Below are positions 16,861 through 27,079 of a stretch of 64,000 nt of DNA, one piece after another. Source of the DNA: Pseudomonas sp. LS.1a. Lineage in GTDB: Bacteria; Pseudomonadota; Gammaproteobacteria; Pseudomonadales; Pseudomonadaceae. The stretch is from positions 1,652,001-1,716,000 of the forward strand of contig NZ_CP092827.1 in assembly GCF_022533585.1 (NCBI RefSeq), given 5' to 3'. Position numbers and translations under genes: made by a program. Below the pieces are notes generated by a model. It was not told where the DNA came from and ran no database searches. It saw nothing but the letters and a program-made list of their open reading frames with translations. The number at the start of each line of letters is the position of its first letter. Position 1 is the first letter of the stretch.

Positions 16861-19800
16861 ACCTCCACATCACTCAGGCCGTTGCCTTGGCGGCGCACCT
16901 GGATCTGCACCGGGATGCGTTCGTGCATTTCCTGCACGTGGGAAATGACTGCTACCTTGCGCCCTTGGGCCTGCAAGCCGTCGAGGGCATCCATGGCCAG
17001 TTGCAGCGACTCGGGGTCGAGGCTGCCGAAGCCTTCGTCGATGAACAGCGATTCGATGCGCAGCGTGCTGGAGGCCATCGAGGCCAGGCCCAGGGCCAGG
17101 GCCAGCGACACCAGGAAAGTTTCCCCACCCGACAGCGAGTGCACCGAACGCAGTTCGTCGCCCATCTCGGTGTCCAGCACCAGCAGGCCGAGGGCGCTGC
17201 CGCCGCGCTTGAGGCGGTAGCGGCGGGCCAGCTGGCGCAGTTGGGCGTTGGCGTGGTGCAGCAGCAGGTCGAGGTTGTAGCCCTGGGCGATCTTGCGGAA
17301 CACATCGCCCGAGGCCGAGCCGATCAGGGCGTTCAGGCGAGCCCAGCGTTGCCACTGCTGATGGGCCTGCTCGATTTCCGCCGCCAGCGCCTGGTGCGCC
17401 TGTTGGCGACGCTGGTCATCGGCCTGCTGTGCACGCAGTTCGGCGCATTGCTGCTCGTGGCCGGCCAGGCGTTCGCGCAGTTCGGTCAGGGCCTGTTCCA
17501 AGGCGTCGGCCGAGGTGTCCACGGTCATTTGCGCGGCATGTTGCTGCAGGCGTTGTTCACGTTCCTGCAGCAGTACGCGGCCCTGTTCGATGGCTTTTTC
17601 GGCGCCTTGCAGGCGTTGGCGCAGTTCATTGACCTGCGTGTCATCCATGCCCAGCAGGCGATCCAGGCCAGCGTCGTCCAGTTCCGGGTGTTCACCACGC
17701 CACTGGGCGATCTGGCCCTGCAACTGCTGGCATTCGGCGTCCAGCGCCTGTTGCTGCTGGGTGTTGGCCCTGAGTTCGCTGGCCAGTTGCACGCCTTGAG
17801 TGCGCAGGTCCTGCAGGCGCTGGGCAGTGTCGGCATCGAGGGCGCGGGCCTGCTCCAGCGCGGCGTCCATGTGCTGTTGCCAGGCTTCGGCGCTGGCGTG
17901 CTCGCCCAGCAGTTCGCTGAGCGAAGCCTGGGCCTGTTGGCGCTGCTCGTCGAGGGCGGCAAGCTTCTGCTGCAACTGCTGCAGGGTCTGCACGCGCGCC
18001 TGTTGCTGGTCGCGCAGCTTGTCCAGCTGGGCCTGGCGGGCTTGCTGTTCTTCCTGTTCGTCCTTGCGCTGCTCCAGTTGCTGCAGGCGCTGCGCGATCT
18101 GCTGGTCCAGGGCGAGGAAGGCATTGGCCGGGTCGTCGTTCAAGGCCTTGAGGGCCTCTTCGGGCAACACGCCTGCCAGGTCGTCAAGGCTTTGCTGCAA
18201 TTGCTGCTCGTCGCTGGCCAGGGCCTGGTGCTGTTGCTCCAGGTGGCGCTGGGCCTGCTGTTGCGCCTGCTGGGCGGCCTGCAGTTGCTGGTTGAGACGG
18301 GCTGCATCTTTTTGCAGGGCGAGCAGGGCGCTCTGGCGTTTCTCGTCCTGGCCGATTTCCTCGTCCAGGCGCCGCAGCTGGCTGTCGAGCCAGGCACTGC
18401 GGGCCCTGTCGTCCTGCGGGGCGAGGGCAGGCCACAGGCTGTGTGCCTGCACCTGGGCCACCAGCGGTTGCAGCTGTTCGCTCAGTTGCTGCTGTTGCTG
18501 CTGGTAGTCCTTGAGCTGGGCGTTGACCACACCCAGCTGGGTGCGCAGCTCCACCAGCTTGCCGTTGAGGGTTTCGACCTGTTTCTGCGCGGCGTCTTCC
18601 TCGGCCTGGTCATGGCGACCCAGGCTTTGCAGCAGCGCTTCAGGCTGGTGGAACGGGTGCTCGGCGCTGCCGCACACCGGGCAGGGTTCGCCGTCGCGCA
18701 ATTGGCCGCGCAACTCTTCGACGCTGGTGTTACGAGCCAGGCGCTGGCGCTCCAGCAACTGGCGGGTGAGGTTGAGCGCTTGCTCGGCGGCTTCCAGCTC
18801 GGCCTTGGCGGCGGTGCCTTCGGTAATCAGCTGCTGGCGTTGCTGCATGGCCTGCTGCTGCCGCTCGCGCACGGCCTCCAGCTGCTGGCGCAGTTCCAGT
18901 TCACGGCCATGCAGGCGTGACAGTTCTTCCACGGCGCGCTGCTGCTTGCGGTTGTCCTGCAGCATGCCACCCAGCAAGTCGATCTGTTCTGCCAGGGCCT
19001 GGGGTTCGGCCTTGGCCTCGCGGAACAGCAACTCGAAGGCATCGCGCTCGGCCTGCAAGTGCGCATTGGCCTGGCTGGCCTGGGCCTGCAGGCCGGGCAG
19101 TTCTTCACGACCCTTGGCCAGGCGGCCACCGATCAGCATCACCTGCTTCAGTTGTGGCAGGTAGGCGTGCCAGGCATTGGCCAGGCCCGCCAGGTGCTGG
19201 CTGTCGGCGAGCGCGGTGTCGATCTGCGCCAGTTGCTGCAGGCTGCGCTGCTGGTTGTCTTCCAGCTGCTGCAGGTGCTGCTGGCCTTCTGCGACCTGTT
19301 GCTCGGCCTGTTGGCTGGTGCTGCGCTGCGCTGCCAGCTCCTGGTCCAGGCGGGCCAGGTTGTCCTGGGCGGCAAAGGCCTGGCGCAGACGAGGGGCATT
19401 ATCGCTGTGGCGGGCCTGACTATCGGCAAGCGCCTGACGCGCGGCGTCCAGCGCCTGTTCGAGTTCGCTGGTGCGCACCTGCAGTTCGGCTTGCTGCTGC
19501 TGTTGCTCGGCGATCTTCGCTGCCACCGGTGCCAGTTGCGCGGTCAGTGTCTGTTGGCGGTGGAACTGGTGACGCTGCGGGGCCAGGCGCTCCAGGCGCA
19601 CGAGGTCCAGTCGCTGGTCAGCCAGTTGTTGCCAGTCCTGTTCGGCGGCCTGCAGCGCGGTGCCGGCTTCGGCGTGCTGGGCCTGCAGCTGACGCTGCTC
19701 GTTCAGCCAGTTGCGTTGCTGTTCCAGCTGACGCTCGCCGGCCTGGTCGGCCTTGAACTGCTGTTGCGCCTGCTCCAGACGCTGGTCGAGCTCGGCGCGG

Positions 19801-20495
19801 GCTTCGGTGGCCATCGGTAGCAGGTGGCTGGCACGGTCCTTCAGGGCATTGTGGGCCTCGCCGGCTTCGCGGGCCTTACTGAAGGCGCGCTGGCCCAGGC
19901 GGGTATAGATGGCAGTATTGGTGAGCTTTTCCAGCAGCTCGCTGCGCTCTTTGTCATCGGCCTTGAGGAAGGCGCCAAACTCGCTCTGTGCCAGCATCAC
20001 CGCGCGGGTGAACTGTTCGAAATTCAGGCCCAGGCGAGCTTCGACCAGCTGCTTGTATTCGTTCTTGCCGCTGCCCAGCACCTGCTCGCTGTCCAGGTCG
20101 TAGAGGCTCTGGCGGCTGTGCTGCAGCTTGCCGTTGGCCTTGTCGCGGGCGCGGTTGGCTTCCCAGCGGGCACGGTAGCGGCGGCCATCGATGCCGACGA
20201 AATCGACTTCGGCAAAGCCGCTGCCGGTGCCGCGGCGCAGCAGGTTGCGCGGGTCGGAGGTGGGGATTTCACCGTCGGCGTCCGGCACCTTGGCTTCGCG
20301 GCCAATGTCGTTCAGGCGTGGCACGGTGCCGAACAGCGCCAGGCACAGGGCATCGAGCAGGGTACTCTTGCCAGCACCGGTGGGCCCGGTGATGGCGAAC
20401 AGGCCGGCGCTGGCCAGCGGCTCGGCGGTGAAGTCGATGTCGACCGGGCCGGCCAGGGATGCCAGGTTCTTCAGGCGGATGGCGAGAATCTTCAT
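16851..20495 (-). CDS. sbcC: Nuclease SbcCD, ATPase subunit SbcC
   Basis: SMC-like ATPase partner of SbcD; the complex opens hairpins and protein-blocked DNA ends. 1214 residues. Walker A GPTGAGKS is at 37-44. Long Gln/Glu/Ala-rich coiled coils flank the zinc hook C605-P-V-C608. The C-terminal lobe has the signature LSGGETFLVSLALALGLA and Walker B LFIDEGFGSLDPE. It starts 4 bases within sbcD (ATGA overlap). The very Gln-rich coils make long antisense open frames, which are not genes. Confidence 0.96.
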   Translation of the reverse strand: MKILAIRLKNLASLAGPVDIDFTAEPLASAGLFAITGPTGAGKSTLLDALCLALFGTVPRLNDIGREAKVPDADGEIPTSDPRNLLRRGTGSGFAEVDFVGIDGRRYRARWEANRARDKANGKLQHSRQSLYDLDSEQVLGSGKNEYKQLVEARLGLNFEQFTRAVMLAQSEFGAFLKADDKERSELLEKLTNTAIYTRLGQRAFSKAREAGEAHNALKDRASHLLPMATEARAELDQRLEQAQQQFKADQAGERQLEQQRNWLNEQRQLQAQHAEAGTALQAAEQDWQQLADQRLDLVRLERLAPQRHQFHRQQTLTAQLAPVAAKIAEQQQQQAELQVRTSELEQALDAARQALADSQARHSDNAPRLRQAFAAQDNLARLDQELAAQRSTSQQAEQQVAEGQQHLQQLEDNQQRSLQQLAQIDTALADSQHLAGLANAWHAYLPQLKQVMLIGGRLAKGREELPGLQAQASQANAHLQAERDAFELLFREAKAEPQALAEQIDLLGGMLQDNRKQQRAVEELSRLHGRELELRQQLEAVRERQQQAMQQRQQLITEGTAAKAELEAAEQALNLTRQLLERQRLARNTSVEELRGQLRDGEPCPVCGSAEHPFHQPEALLQSLGRHDQAEEDAAQKQVETLNGKLVELRTQLGVVNAQLKDYQQQQQQLSEQLQPLVAQVQAHSLWPALAPQDDRARSAWLDSQLRRLDEEIGQDEKRQSALLALQKDAARLNQQLQAAQQAQQQAQRHLEQQHQALASDEQQLQQSLDDLAGVLPEEALKALNDDPANAFLALDQQIAQRLQQLEQRKDEQEEQQARQAQLDKLRDQQQARVQTLQQLQQKLAALDEQRQQAQASLSELLGEHASAEAWQQHMDAALEQARALDADTAQRLQDLRTQGVQLASELRANTQQQQALDAECQQLQGQIAQWRGEHPELDDAGLDRLLGMDDTQVNELRQRLQGAEKAIEQGRVLLQEREQRLQQHAAQMTVDTSADALEQALTELRERLAGHEQQCAELRAQQADDQRRQQAHQALAAEIEQAHQQWQRWARLNALIGSASGDVFRKIAQGYNLDLLLHHANAQLRQLARRYRLKRGGSALGLLVLDTEMGDELRSVHSLSGGETFLVSLALALGLASMASSTLRIESLFIDEGFGSLDPESLQLAMDALDGLQAQGRKVAVISHVQEMHERIPVQIQVRRQGNGLSDVEVCG

Positions 20496-21730
20496 GGCTG
20501 TTCCTCTTCCTGCTGCACGTCCTGCAACAGCAGGGCGAAGTCGGCCAGCGCCTGTTCGTCGGCGGGGTTGCCATAGGCCTGCTCCCAGGCGCGGCTGAAC
20601 AGGTCTTGCGGGGTCATCTGGGCCAGTTCGACAAAGGCCAGGTCATCGTCTTCGGCGTTGTTGCGGCCGGCGTATTCGGCGCTGATGCGGATCAGGCGCA
20701 CGGCCTTGCCTTGCAGTGCGGTTTCGATCTGCTGGCGCAGGTCGGGTTGCGGCTCGTCCAGTATCACCCGCACCTCCAACCAGGGCTGGCGGTTGGGGTC
20801 TTCGAGCAGGTCGATCACTGGCAGCTCGGCCAACTGCTCCAGCAGTTCGCCCAGTGGTGCCGGGCCGACCCGTTGCAGGGCTACGGCGCGCGGTACCGGG
20901 CGTGGTTCGACGCTGACCAGGCCGGTGCCGTCCAGCTCCACTTCCAGCACCTGGTGCGGGTAGTTGATCTCGGCGAACGACAGCGGGATCGGCGAGCCGC
21001 TGTAGCGGATGCGTTCTTCGCGGTTGACCTTCTGCGGCTTGTGCAGGTGGCCCAGGGCGACGTAGCTGATGGCCTTGTCGAACAGCTTGGCCGGCAGCGC
21101 TTCGGCGTTGCCGATGATCAGGCTGCGCTCGGAGTCCTCCGACACCGCGCCACCGGCCATGTGCGCGTGGCTGATGGCGATCAGCGCCTGGTCCTTCTTG
21201 CGCTTCTTTTGCGCGGCGGCGATCAGCTGCTGGTGCACCTGGGTGATGCCTTGCAGGTAGTCGTCACCCAGTTGCGGGCCGGTCACTTCGGCCGGGCGCA
21301 GGAAGGGCAGGGCCAGGCACCAGGCGGCGACCTTGCCACGGCCGTTGGTCAGCGGAATCAGCAGGCGCTCGGCATCCAGCTGGCCCTCGTCCAACCAGTG
21401 CACACGGCCCAGGGCATGGGTGCGCAGGCGGCGCATCAGCGCCGCGGGCAGCTCGATGCGCGAGCCGGAGTCGTGGTTGCCAGCGATCATCACAATGTCC
21501 AGCTTCGGCTGTTGCTCGTGGGCCTGGACGATGAAGTCGTAGAGACGTTCCTGGGCTTTGACCGGCGGGTTGACCGTGTCGAAGATATCGCCGGCGATCA
21601 GCAGCGCATCCGGCTGGCGCAGGCGCAGCTGGCCGAGCAGCCAGTCGAGGAAGCAGGCGTGTTCGAAGTCGCGTTCCTGGCCGTGCAGGCTTTGGCCCAG
21701 GTGCCAGTCGGAGGTATGAAACAGACGCAT
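20492..21730 (-). CDS. sbcD: Nuclease SbcCD, nuclease subunit SbcD
   Basis: Mre11-type Mn-dependent nuclease, 412 residues from the ATG at 21730 (MRLFHTSDWHLGQSLHG). Metal-site motifs are DWHLG, AGDIFDTVNPP, AGNHDSGSR, ISHAHMAGG and ALGHLHKPQ. An in-frame upstream extension lacks family similarity and was dropped. First gene of sbcD-sbcC-GST; the 220 bases upstream separate it from the divergent Rhs locus. Confidence 0.95.
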   Translation of the reverse strand: MRLFHTSDWHLGQSLHGQERDFEHACFLDWLLGQLRLRQPDALLIAGDIFDTVNPPVKAQERLYDFIVQAHEQQPKLDIVMIAGNHDSGSRIELPAALMRRLRTHALGRVHWLDEGQLDAERLLIPLTNGRGKVAAWCLALPFLRPAEVTGPQLGDDYLQGITQVHQQLIAAAQKKRKKDQALIAISHAHMAGGAVSEDSERSLIIGNAEALPAKLFDKAISYVALGHLHKPQKVNREERIRYSGSPIPLSFAEINYPHQVLEVELDGTGLVSVEPRPVPRAVALQRVGPAPLGELLEQLAELPVIDLLEDPNRQPWLEVRVILDEPQPDLRQQIETALQGKAVRLIRISAEYAGRNNAEDDDLAFVELAQMTPQDLFSRAWEQAYGNPADEQALADFALLLQDVQQEEEQP

Positions 21731-21950
21731 GGATGACCTGTTGGTGTCGAGTCGAGCAAGCGGGGGCTTGGCTTGGGTGATGGGTGTTGCGCAAGGGCGG
21801 TATGGTAACCCAAGCCTATGCGGCAAGGCAGTCGCTCCTGGCGGGTAAGTGCTTTCCTACAAGCAGGTCCGCGCACTGAACGCCTTGTTCATTGACGGCC
21901 TAACGGCGTTTTCCTAGCGTCCTTGGGTTTCAAGCCTCAAGGACGCAACA

Positions 21951-22031
21951 ATGATCAAGGATCTGACCGAGCGCTCGCTGCTTCAGTCTTGTCGTTCATT
22001 CACGTTGCACAACTTGGCCGAACAGGAGTAA
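21951..22031 (+). CDS. Possible 26-residue leader ORF upstream of rhs
   Basis: A 26-codon frame (MIKDLTERSLLQSC..) starts after a weak CAAGGA sequence and ends 6 bases before the rhs ATG. The rhs Shine-Dalgarno AGGAG lies within its last codons, so its translation could couple to rhs. It may equally be the relic of a longer gene or chance. No homology recognised. Confidence 0.3.
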   Translation: MIKDLTERSLLQSCRSFTLHNLAEQE

Positions 22032-22037
22032 CCCCTC

Positions 22038-25000
22038 ATGTTCGAAGCGGCCAGGTTTGGCGACGAGATTTCACACACCGGCGCGTTGGGCGGCTTTCTG
22101 CTGGGCGCTGCCCTGGGTATCGCACTGGTGGCCACGGTGGCCATCGCCACCTTCACTTGCGGGTTAGGCGTGGCTTTGCTGGCCGGCATCGCGGCAGGTC
22201 TCGGGGGCAGCTTGCTGACCGCTGCCGGCGAGGCACTGGGCAGTCTGTTCTCATCCCCCTCAGGGACGATAACGACTGCCTCACCCAACGTGTTCATCAA
22301 CAGCCGCGAGGCCGCCCGCGTCGAAAAAAGCATCGGCGCCTGCGACAAACATCCTGGCCCGGTGCAGATCGCCGAAGGCTCGACCAATGTCTTCATCAAT
22401 GGCGTCGCGGCGGCGCGCAAGGGCGACAAGCTGACCTGCGGCGCGACCATTTCCGGGGGTTCGAACAACGTCTTCATCGGCGGTGGCACTTACCGCTACC
22501 TGCCCGTGGATGACGAAGTCCCGGAGTGGCTGCGCACTACCGTGGATGTGCTGATGGCGATTGCTGGCGCAGCCAGTGGCCTCGCGAATGTGCTCAAGAT
22601 GGGTACCCAGGCCGGTATGAAGGCCGCCCTACCTTGTGCCCTGAAATTCACGGCCGGCTTCATTGCCGGCGAAGTGGCCGCCCGTTACATGGTCGAACCC
22701 GTGGCACGCAAGGTGTTGGGTGGACTGGTTGGCAACCCGGTCGACCTCACCACCGGTCGCAAGCTGATCCCCGACGAGATCGACTTCAGCCTGCCCGGGC
22801 TGATGCCGATCGAGTGGTCACGTTTCTACGCCAGCGACCTTACCGTCGACCGCGTGCTCGGGCGCGGCTGGGTGCTGCCTTGGGAGCAAAGTCTGCGTCG
22901 GCGGGGCTCATTCATTTACCTCACCGACAACCAAGGCCGCAAAGTTCCGTTCGTGACCCTGCAACCGGGCGAACGGATCTACAACCCGCACGAGCAGGTG
23001 TACCTGGTGTGCACCGAGGGCGGCCACTACATCCTGCAAACGCGGGACAACCTGTTCTTCTACTTCGGCGAAGTGCCAGACACCAACAGCGAAGTGCCGC
23101 TGCAGCGCATCGAGAACGTTCTCGGTCACTTCCTGCATTTCACCCGCACGCCCGATGGTACGCTGACCGACATCAGCGCCACCGGCGGTACCCGCGTGCA
23201 CCTGCACTACGACCACCCGCTGGGCCGCCTGACCGACATCAAGCGCGTGGTGAACGACCAGGCCGTCGAAACGCTCACCCAGTACCGCTACGATGAACAC
23301 GGCCAGCTGAGCGCGGTGATCAACCGCAACGGCCACACCGTGCGCAGTTTCAGCTACGCCGAAGGCCTGATGGTGACTCACAGCAACGCGCTGGGCCTGG
23401 GCTGCCATTACCGCTGGGAAACCCTCGGCGGCCAGCCGCGGGTGGTCGAGCACTGGACCACCGATGGCGAACACTACCACTTCCGCTACGACCTCGATGC
23501 CCGTACCAGCTGGGCCACCGACGTGCTCGGCCGCGAGCTGGAAGTGCAGTACAACCCCGACCACCGGGTGATCGCCAGCCGCGACTACGGCGGCGAACGC
23601 TACGCCATCGCGCTGGACGAGCAGGGCAACATGGTTGGCCTGGACTTGCCGGACGGCAACCGGCTCGCCTTCAAGTACGATGAATACGCCCGCCTGCTGG
23701 AAGAAACCGACCCGCTGGGCCGCAAGACCACCTACGAATATCACCACCTGACCACGCTGGTGACCCAGGTCAGCTATCCGGACGGCAGCACCTGGCGAGC
23801 GCGCTACGACGACAAGGGCAACCTGCTCGCCGAATTCGATGCACTGGGCCAGATGACCGAGTACCTGAACAGCGATGACGGCCTGCCGCATACCATCATC
23901 GATGCAACTTACAAGTCCAAGTACCTGTGGTGGAACACCCTGGCCCAGGTCGAGCGTTATCAGGACTGCTCGGGCAAGAGCACCTGGTACCGCTACGACG
24001 AGCGTCAGCACCTCGTCGCGGTGACCGATGCGCTGAACCAGACCACCACCCTGGAGCGCAAGCCCGACGGCGAAGTGCTGCGCATCAGTCACCCGGACGG
24101 TAGCGCGGAAACCTTCACCTACAACGTCTACGGCCAGGTAATCAGCCACACCGACGGCAAGGGCCAGACCACACGCCTGATGCGCACGGCCCGTGGCCTG
24201 CCGAGCAGCCGCCAGGATGCCAAGGGCCAGCGGGTGCGTTACGAGTACGACAAGGCCGTGCGCCTGACCGCGCTGGTCAACGAAAACAACGCTACTTACA
24301 GCTTTGCCTACGACGCCTCGGACCGGCTGACTGAAGAAGTGCGGGTGGATAACCTGACCCGGCGTTTCAGCTACAACGTCGGTGGCCATCTGACCCGACT
24401 GGATGAGATTGGCTACGGTGAAAACGCCGAACGCCCGGAACGTCATACGCTGTTCGAGCGCGATGCCATTGGCCGGTTGGTCGCCAAGATCAACCGCGAT
24501 GCGAGCCAGACCTTCGCGTACGACGACGGCGACCGGCTGCTGAGCATTGAGCGGCAGCCGACCGGGATCGGCAAGCAGCTTGGGATCAGCGAAGAAAAGC
24601 TGGAGTACGCCTACGATCTGCTGGGCCGGCTGACCAAAGAAGTCACCCCTGACGGCACGCTCGGCTACGAGTACGACCCGCTCGGCAACCTGACCACCCT
24701 GACCCTGCCGGACGGTCGCAAGGTCAACCACCTGTACTATGGCAGTGGGCACCTGCACCAGTTGAACCTGGATGGCCAGGTTATCAGCGATATGGAGCGT
24801 GATGACCTGCACCGCGAGGTGTACCGGACCCAGGGCAAGCTCACCAGCTGCTTTGGCTATGACGCCATGGGGCGCAAGGCCTGGCAGTTTGCCTCGAACT
24901 TGCCGGCCGACAAGCTCTCGCAGGTGCACAACACCGGTATCAATACCTCGTTGCTGGTGGAGCATGCGTACAACCCGATCCACCGTCGCTATCAGTACGA

Positions 25001-26255
25001 CCCGGCAGGTGAATTGGTGCGCACGCTGGACAAGCTGCGTGGCGAGATCAAGTACGAGTACGAAGCCAACGGGCAGTTGCGCAGCCGCGATACCGGCTCA
25101 CTGGTGGGTAGCGAGGAATTCCGCTACGACGCGGCAGCCAACCGGCTGGACTTCAACGCGCGGCAGTTCGACAAGGTCAAGGACAACCGGATCAAACAGT
25201 GGCGGGATCAGGAGTACCGCTACGATCCGTGGGGCAACCTGATCGAGAAGCGCTCGGGGCATAGCAAGCTGCAGAGCTTTGCCTATGACTGCGAGAACCG
25301 GCTGGTGCGTGCCGAGACATTGGTCAATGGCAAGCTGGAGAGTACCGGGCACTACCGTTATGACAGCCTGGGACGGCGGGTTGCCAAGCAAGCGGAAATC
25401 AACGGCGAAGTCGAACAGAAGCGCTTCCTCTGGCAAGGGCTGAGAATGCTGCGGGAGGAGACGCCGGGGCAGAGCATCCTGTACCTGTATGAGCCGGGCA
25501 GCTATGCGCCGTTGGCGCGGGTCGATCAGGCGGAAGGGGAAGAGCAGAAGGTCTATTACTTCCATACTGACCAGATTGGCACGCCGTTGGAGCTGACGGA
25601 CAGCAATGGCAAGATGGTTTGGCAGGCGACGTATCGCTCATGGGGGGAGATAGAGCAGATAACGGTCAATAAAATTGAGCAGAATCTGCGACTTCAGGGG
25701 CAATATCTCGATTTTGAAATAGGCCTGCACTATAATTTATTCAGATATTTTGATCCTGAGATAGGGCGATTTATTACGCAGGATCCGATAAGCCTCCAAG
25801 GTGGGTACAATCTTTATGAGTATGCACCAAATACATTGACTTGGATTGACCCATTCGGCTTGTGCAAAAGCGCCGCAAGTGGTGACAAGGGAAGATCAAA
25901 GGCGATGCACGATTTGGAGCGTAACGGCTTTAAGATAGTTGCCGAAGAAGTTACCATGAAGGTTAATGGAAGTAGGGTTAGAGCGGATTTTGTCGCTAGA
26001 GATGCTCAGGGGAATTTGCATGTATTCGAGGTAAAGCATGGGGCAGGCTCGCTTACTAAGAACCAAAAAGCCGCAGGTGTATTTGATATGAGTAACCCTG
26101 CAAATACCACCCAGCATCTTGGGGGTGGTACCGTTAAGCCATCTAGTGGTACTGCGGCCAAGCTGAAAGTTGACACTAAAAGTGCGCGCGGCAAATTACT
26201 TGGTGGAAAAGGAGCTGTGCATGATGCAATATTTAACGTCCTTAAATATCGGTGA
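22038..26255 (+). CDS. PAAR-domain Rhs polymorphic toxin with PD-(D/E)XK-like nuclease tip
   Basis: Predicted type VI secretion effector, 1405 residues. Two hydrophobic segments (about 16-68) precede a PAAR spike domain (about 75-165: ASPNVFINSREAARV, GPVQIAEGSTNVFINGVAAAR, GSNNVFIGGG). An Rhs cage with many YD repeats follows to about 1180. The core ends GRFITQDPISLQGGYNLYEY and D1271-PFGL, the usual self-cleavage boundary. The 130-residue tip (1276-1405) has D1317 (RADFVA), E1331 and K1333 (FEVKHG), then LTKNQKA, a restriction-endonuclease-like arrangement, so DNA cleavage in the target cell is inferred. From about base 25620 the sequence turns AT-rich, marking the swapped part. AGGAG precedes the ATG. 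Immunity gene follows after 3 bases. Confidence 0.9.
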   Translation: MFEAARFGDEISHTGALGGFLLGAALGIALVATVAIATFTCGLGVALLAGIAAGLGGSLLTAAGEALGSLFSSPSGTITTASPNVFINSREAARVEKSIGACDKHPGPVQIAEGSTNVFINGVAAARKGDKLTCGATISGGSNNVFIGGGTYRYLPVDDEVPEWLRTTVDVLMAIAGAASGLANVLKMGTQAGMKAALPCALKFTAGFIAGEVAARYMVEPVARKVLGGLVGNPVDLTTGRKLIPDEIDFSLPGLMPIEWSRFYASDLTVDRVLGRGWVLPWEQSLRRRGSFIYLTDNQGRKVPFVTLQPGERIYNPHEQVYLVCTEGGHYILQTRDNLFFYFGEVPDTNSEVPLQRIENVLGHFLHFTRTPDGTLTDISATGGTRVHLHYDHPLGRLTDIKRVVNDQAVETLTQYRYDEHGQLSAVINRNGHTVRSFSYAEGLMVTHSNALGLGCHYRWETLGGQPRVVEHWTTDGEHYHFRYDLDARTSWATDVLGRELEVQYNPDHRVIASRDYGGERYAIALDEQGNMVGLDLPDGNRLAFKYDEYARLLEETDPLGRKTTYEYHHLTTLVTQVSYPDGSTWRARYDDKGNLLAEFDALGQMTEYLNSDDGLPHTIIDATYKSKYLWWNTLAQVERYQDCSGKSTWYRYDERQHLVAVTDALNQTTTLERKPDGEVLRISHPDGSAETFTYNVYGQVISHTDGKGQTTRLMRTARGLPSSRQDAKGQRVRYEYDKAVRLTALVNENNATYSFAYDASDRLTEEVRVDNLTRRFSYNVGGHLTRLDEIGYGENAERPERHTLFERDAIGRLVAKINRDASQTFAYDDGDRLLSIERQPTGIGKQLGISEEKLEYAYDLLGRLTKEVTPDGTLGYEYDPLGNLTTLTLPDGRKVNHLYYGSGHLHQLNLDGQVISDMERDDLHREVYRTQGKLTSCFGYDAMGRKAWQFASNLPADKLSQVHNTGINTSLLVEHAYNPIHRRYQYDPAGELVRTLDKLRGEIKYEYEANGQLRSRDTGSLVGSEEFRYDAAANRLDFNARQFDKVKDNRIKQWRDQEYRYDPWGNLIEKRSGHSKLQSFAYDCENRLVRAETLVNGKLESTGHYRYDSLGRRVAKQAEINGEVEQKRFLWQGLRMLREETPGQSILYLYEPGSYAPLARVDQAEGEEQKVYYFHTDQIGTPLELTDSNGKMVWQATYRSWGEIEQITVNKIEQNLRLQGQYLDFEIGLHYNLFRYFDPEIGRFITQDPISLQGGYNLYEYAPNTLTWIDPFGLCKSAASGDKGRSKAMHDLERNGFKIVAEEVTMKVNGSRVRADFVARDAQGNLHVFEVKHGAGSLTKNQKAAGVFDMSNPANTTQHLGGGTVKPSSGTAAKLKVDTKSARGKLLGGKGAVHDAIFNVLKYR
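23847..25574 (+). repeat. Rhs core direct repeat, copy 1
   Basis: 1.73 kb of the rhs core reappears 3233 bases downstream with only scattered substitutions that become more frequent toward the 3' end. It supplies homology for exchanging toxin tips between the full-length gene and the orphan cassette. Confidence 0.95.
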
Positions 26256-26258
26256 GTT

Positions 26259-26873
26259 ATGAGTTCAGAGGAACGGTTGTATTTTGAGGCGGTTTTGCTT
26301 GAAGAGTTAAAGGTTGTTGCATCAAAATTTGACGGTGTTGTGGCGTCAAAGAATAAGTTGAAATTCAAGTATAAGAAAAAAAATGTGGCTGAATTGTTTT
26401 TTGATCACCTCGCACGTGTAGATTCTTATGTGCTTGGTGGTATGGTTTTTGGGGGTGAGCTTATTGATTGCATGTCAAAATTTACACCTCCTTACAAAAG
26501 TAACTTATTCAATGATGCGTGTTTTTCTTTTATTTCGTCAGGTGAGCAGAATAAACGATTTAGTGGTGACTTTGGAGGTGCTATAAAGACGCCAGTTCCT
26601 AGGTTGGCGGATGAGGTTTGTGCTCGTATTCGGTGTGTGTTGGAAGAGTTCTATGTTCCCAAGATGTTAGCTGCTATCGTGCCAGTTGATAGGACTATAA
26701 GTGATATTGTTTCCTCGCCGGATGAATACTCATATCCTGCCGTATTAATACATTGCGCTGTTAAGTTAAATGGGTTGGCTGAGGGGGAGGCCAAAATAAA
26801 AGAAGCGATGAGCTCAAAGAAAATTGTAAAGGATAAGGCTTACGATGTTCCGTTGCTTGCCGGGCTTTTGTAA
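26259..26873 (+). CDS. Putative immunity protein for the Rhs nuclease tip
   Basis: 204-residue AT-rich gene starting 3 bases after the rhs stop; position and composition indicate the cognate immunity protein. It is predicted soluble, with a basic N-terminal third (KFKYKKKNVAE) and no signal peptide, as expected for neutralising a cytosolic nuclease. No family recognised. It is followed by about 200 bases of AT-rich DNA with a GGCTGAA/TTCAGCC hairpin (26959-26980) and no gene. Confidence 0.7.
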   Translation: MSSEERLYFEAVLLEELKVVASKFDGVVASKNKLKFKYKKKNVAELFFDHLARVDSYVLGGMVFGGELIDCMSKFTPPYKSNLFNDACFSFISSGEQNKRFSGDFGGAIKTPVPRLADEVCARIRCVLEEFYVPKMLAAIVPVDRTISDIVSSPDEYSYPAVLIHCAVKLNGLAEGEAKIKEAMSSKKIVKDKAYDVPLLAGLL

Positions 26874-27079
26874 TGCTTTGAAAAAGGCTGATTTGACTGG
26901 CCGCGTATTCAGAAATTAATGCGGTCGGTTATTGATCTTTAAAATTCTGGCTGTTAACGGCTGAAGCGTATGTTTCAGCCGGAGCGAGAAGAGAACTTTT
27001 TAGCGAGATATATTCATAGGTCTCTACCTGCAAGATCTGTGTTCACTCGAAACGCTCCCCAGTACTGTTCGGCGAACAC

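Noticed and set aside
16887..18920. 677-codon frame antisense to sbcC
   Set aside because: Leu-rich translation arises from Gln codons of the sbcC coiled coil read backwards.
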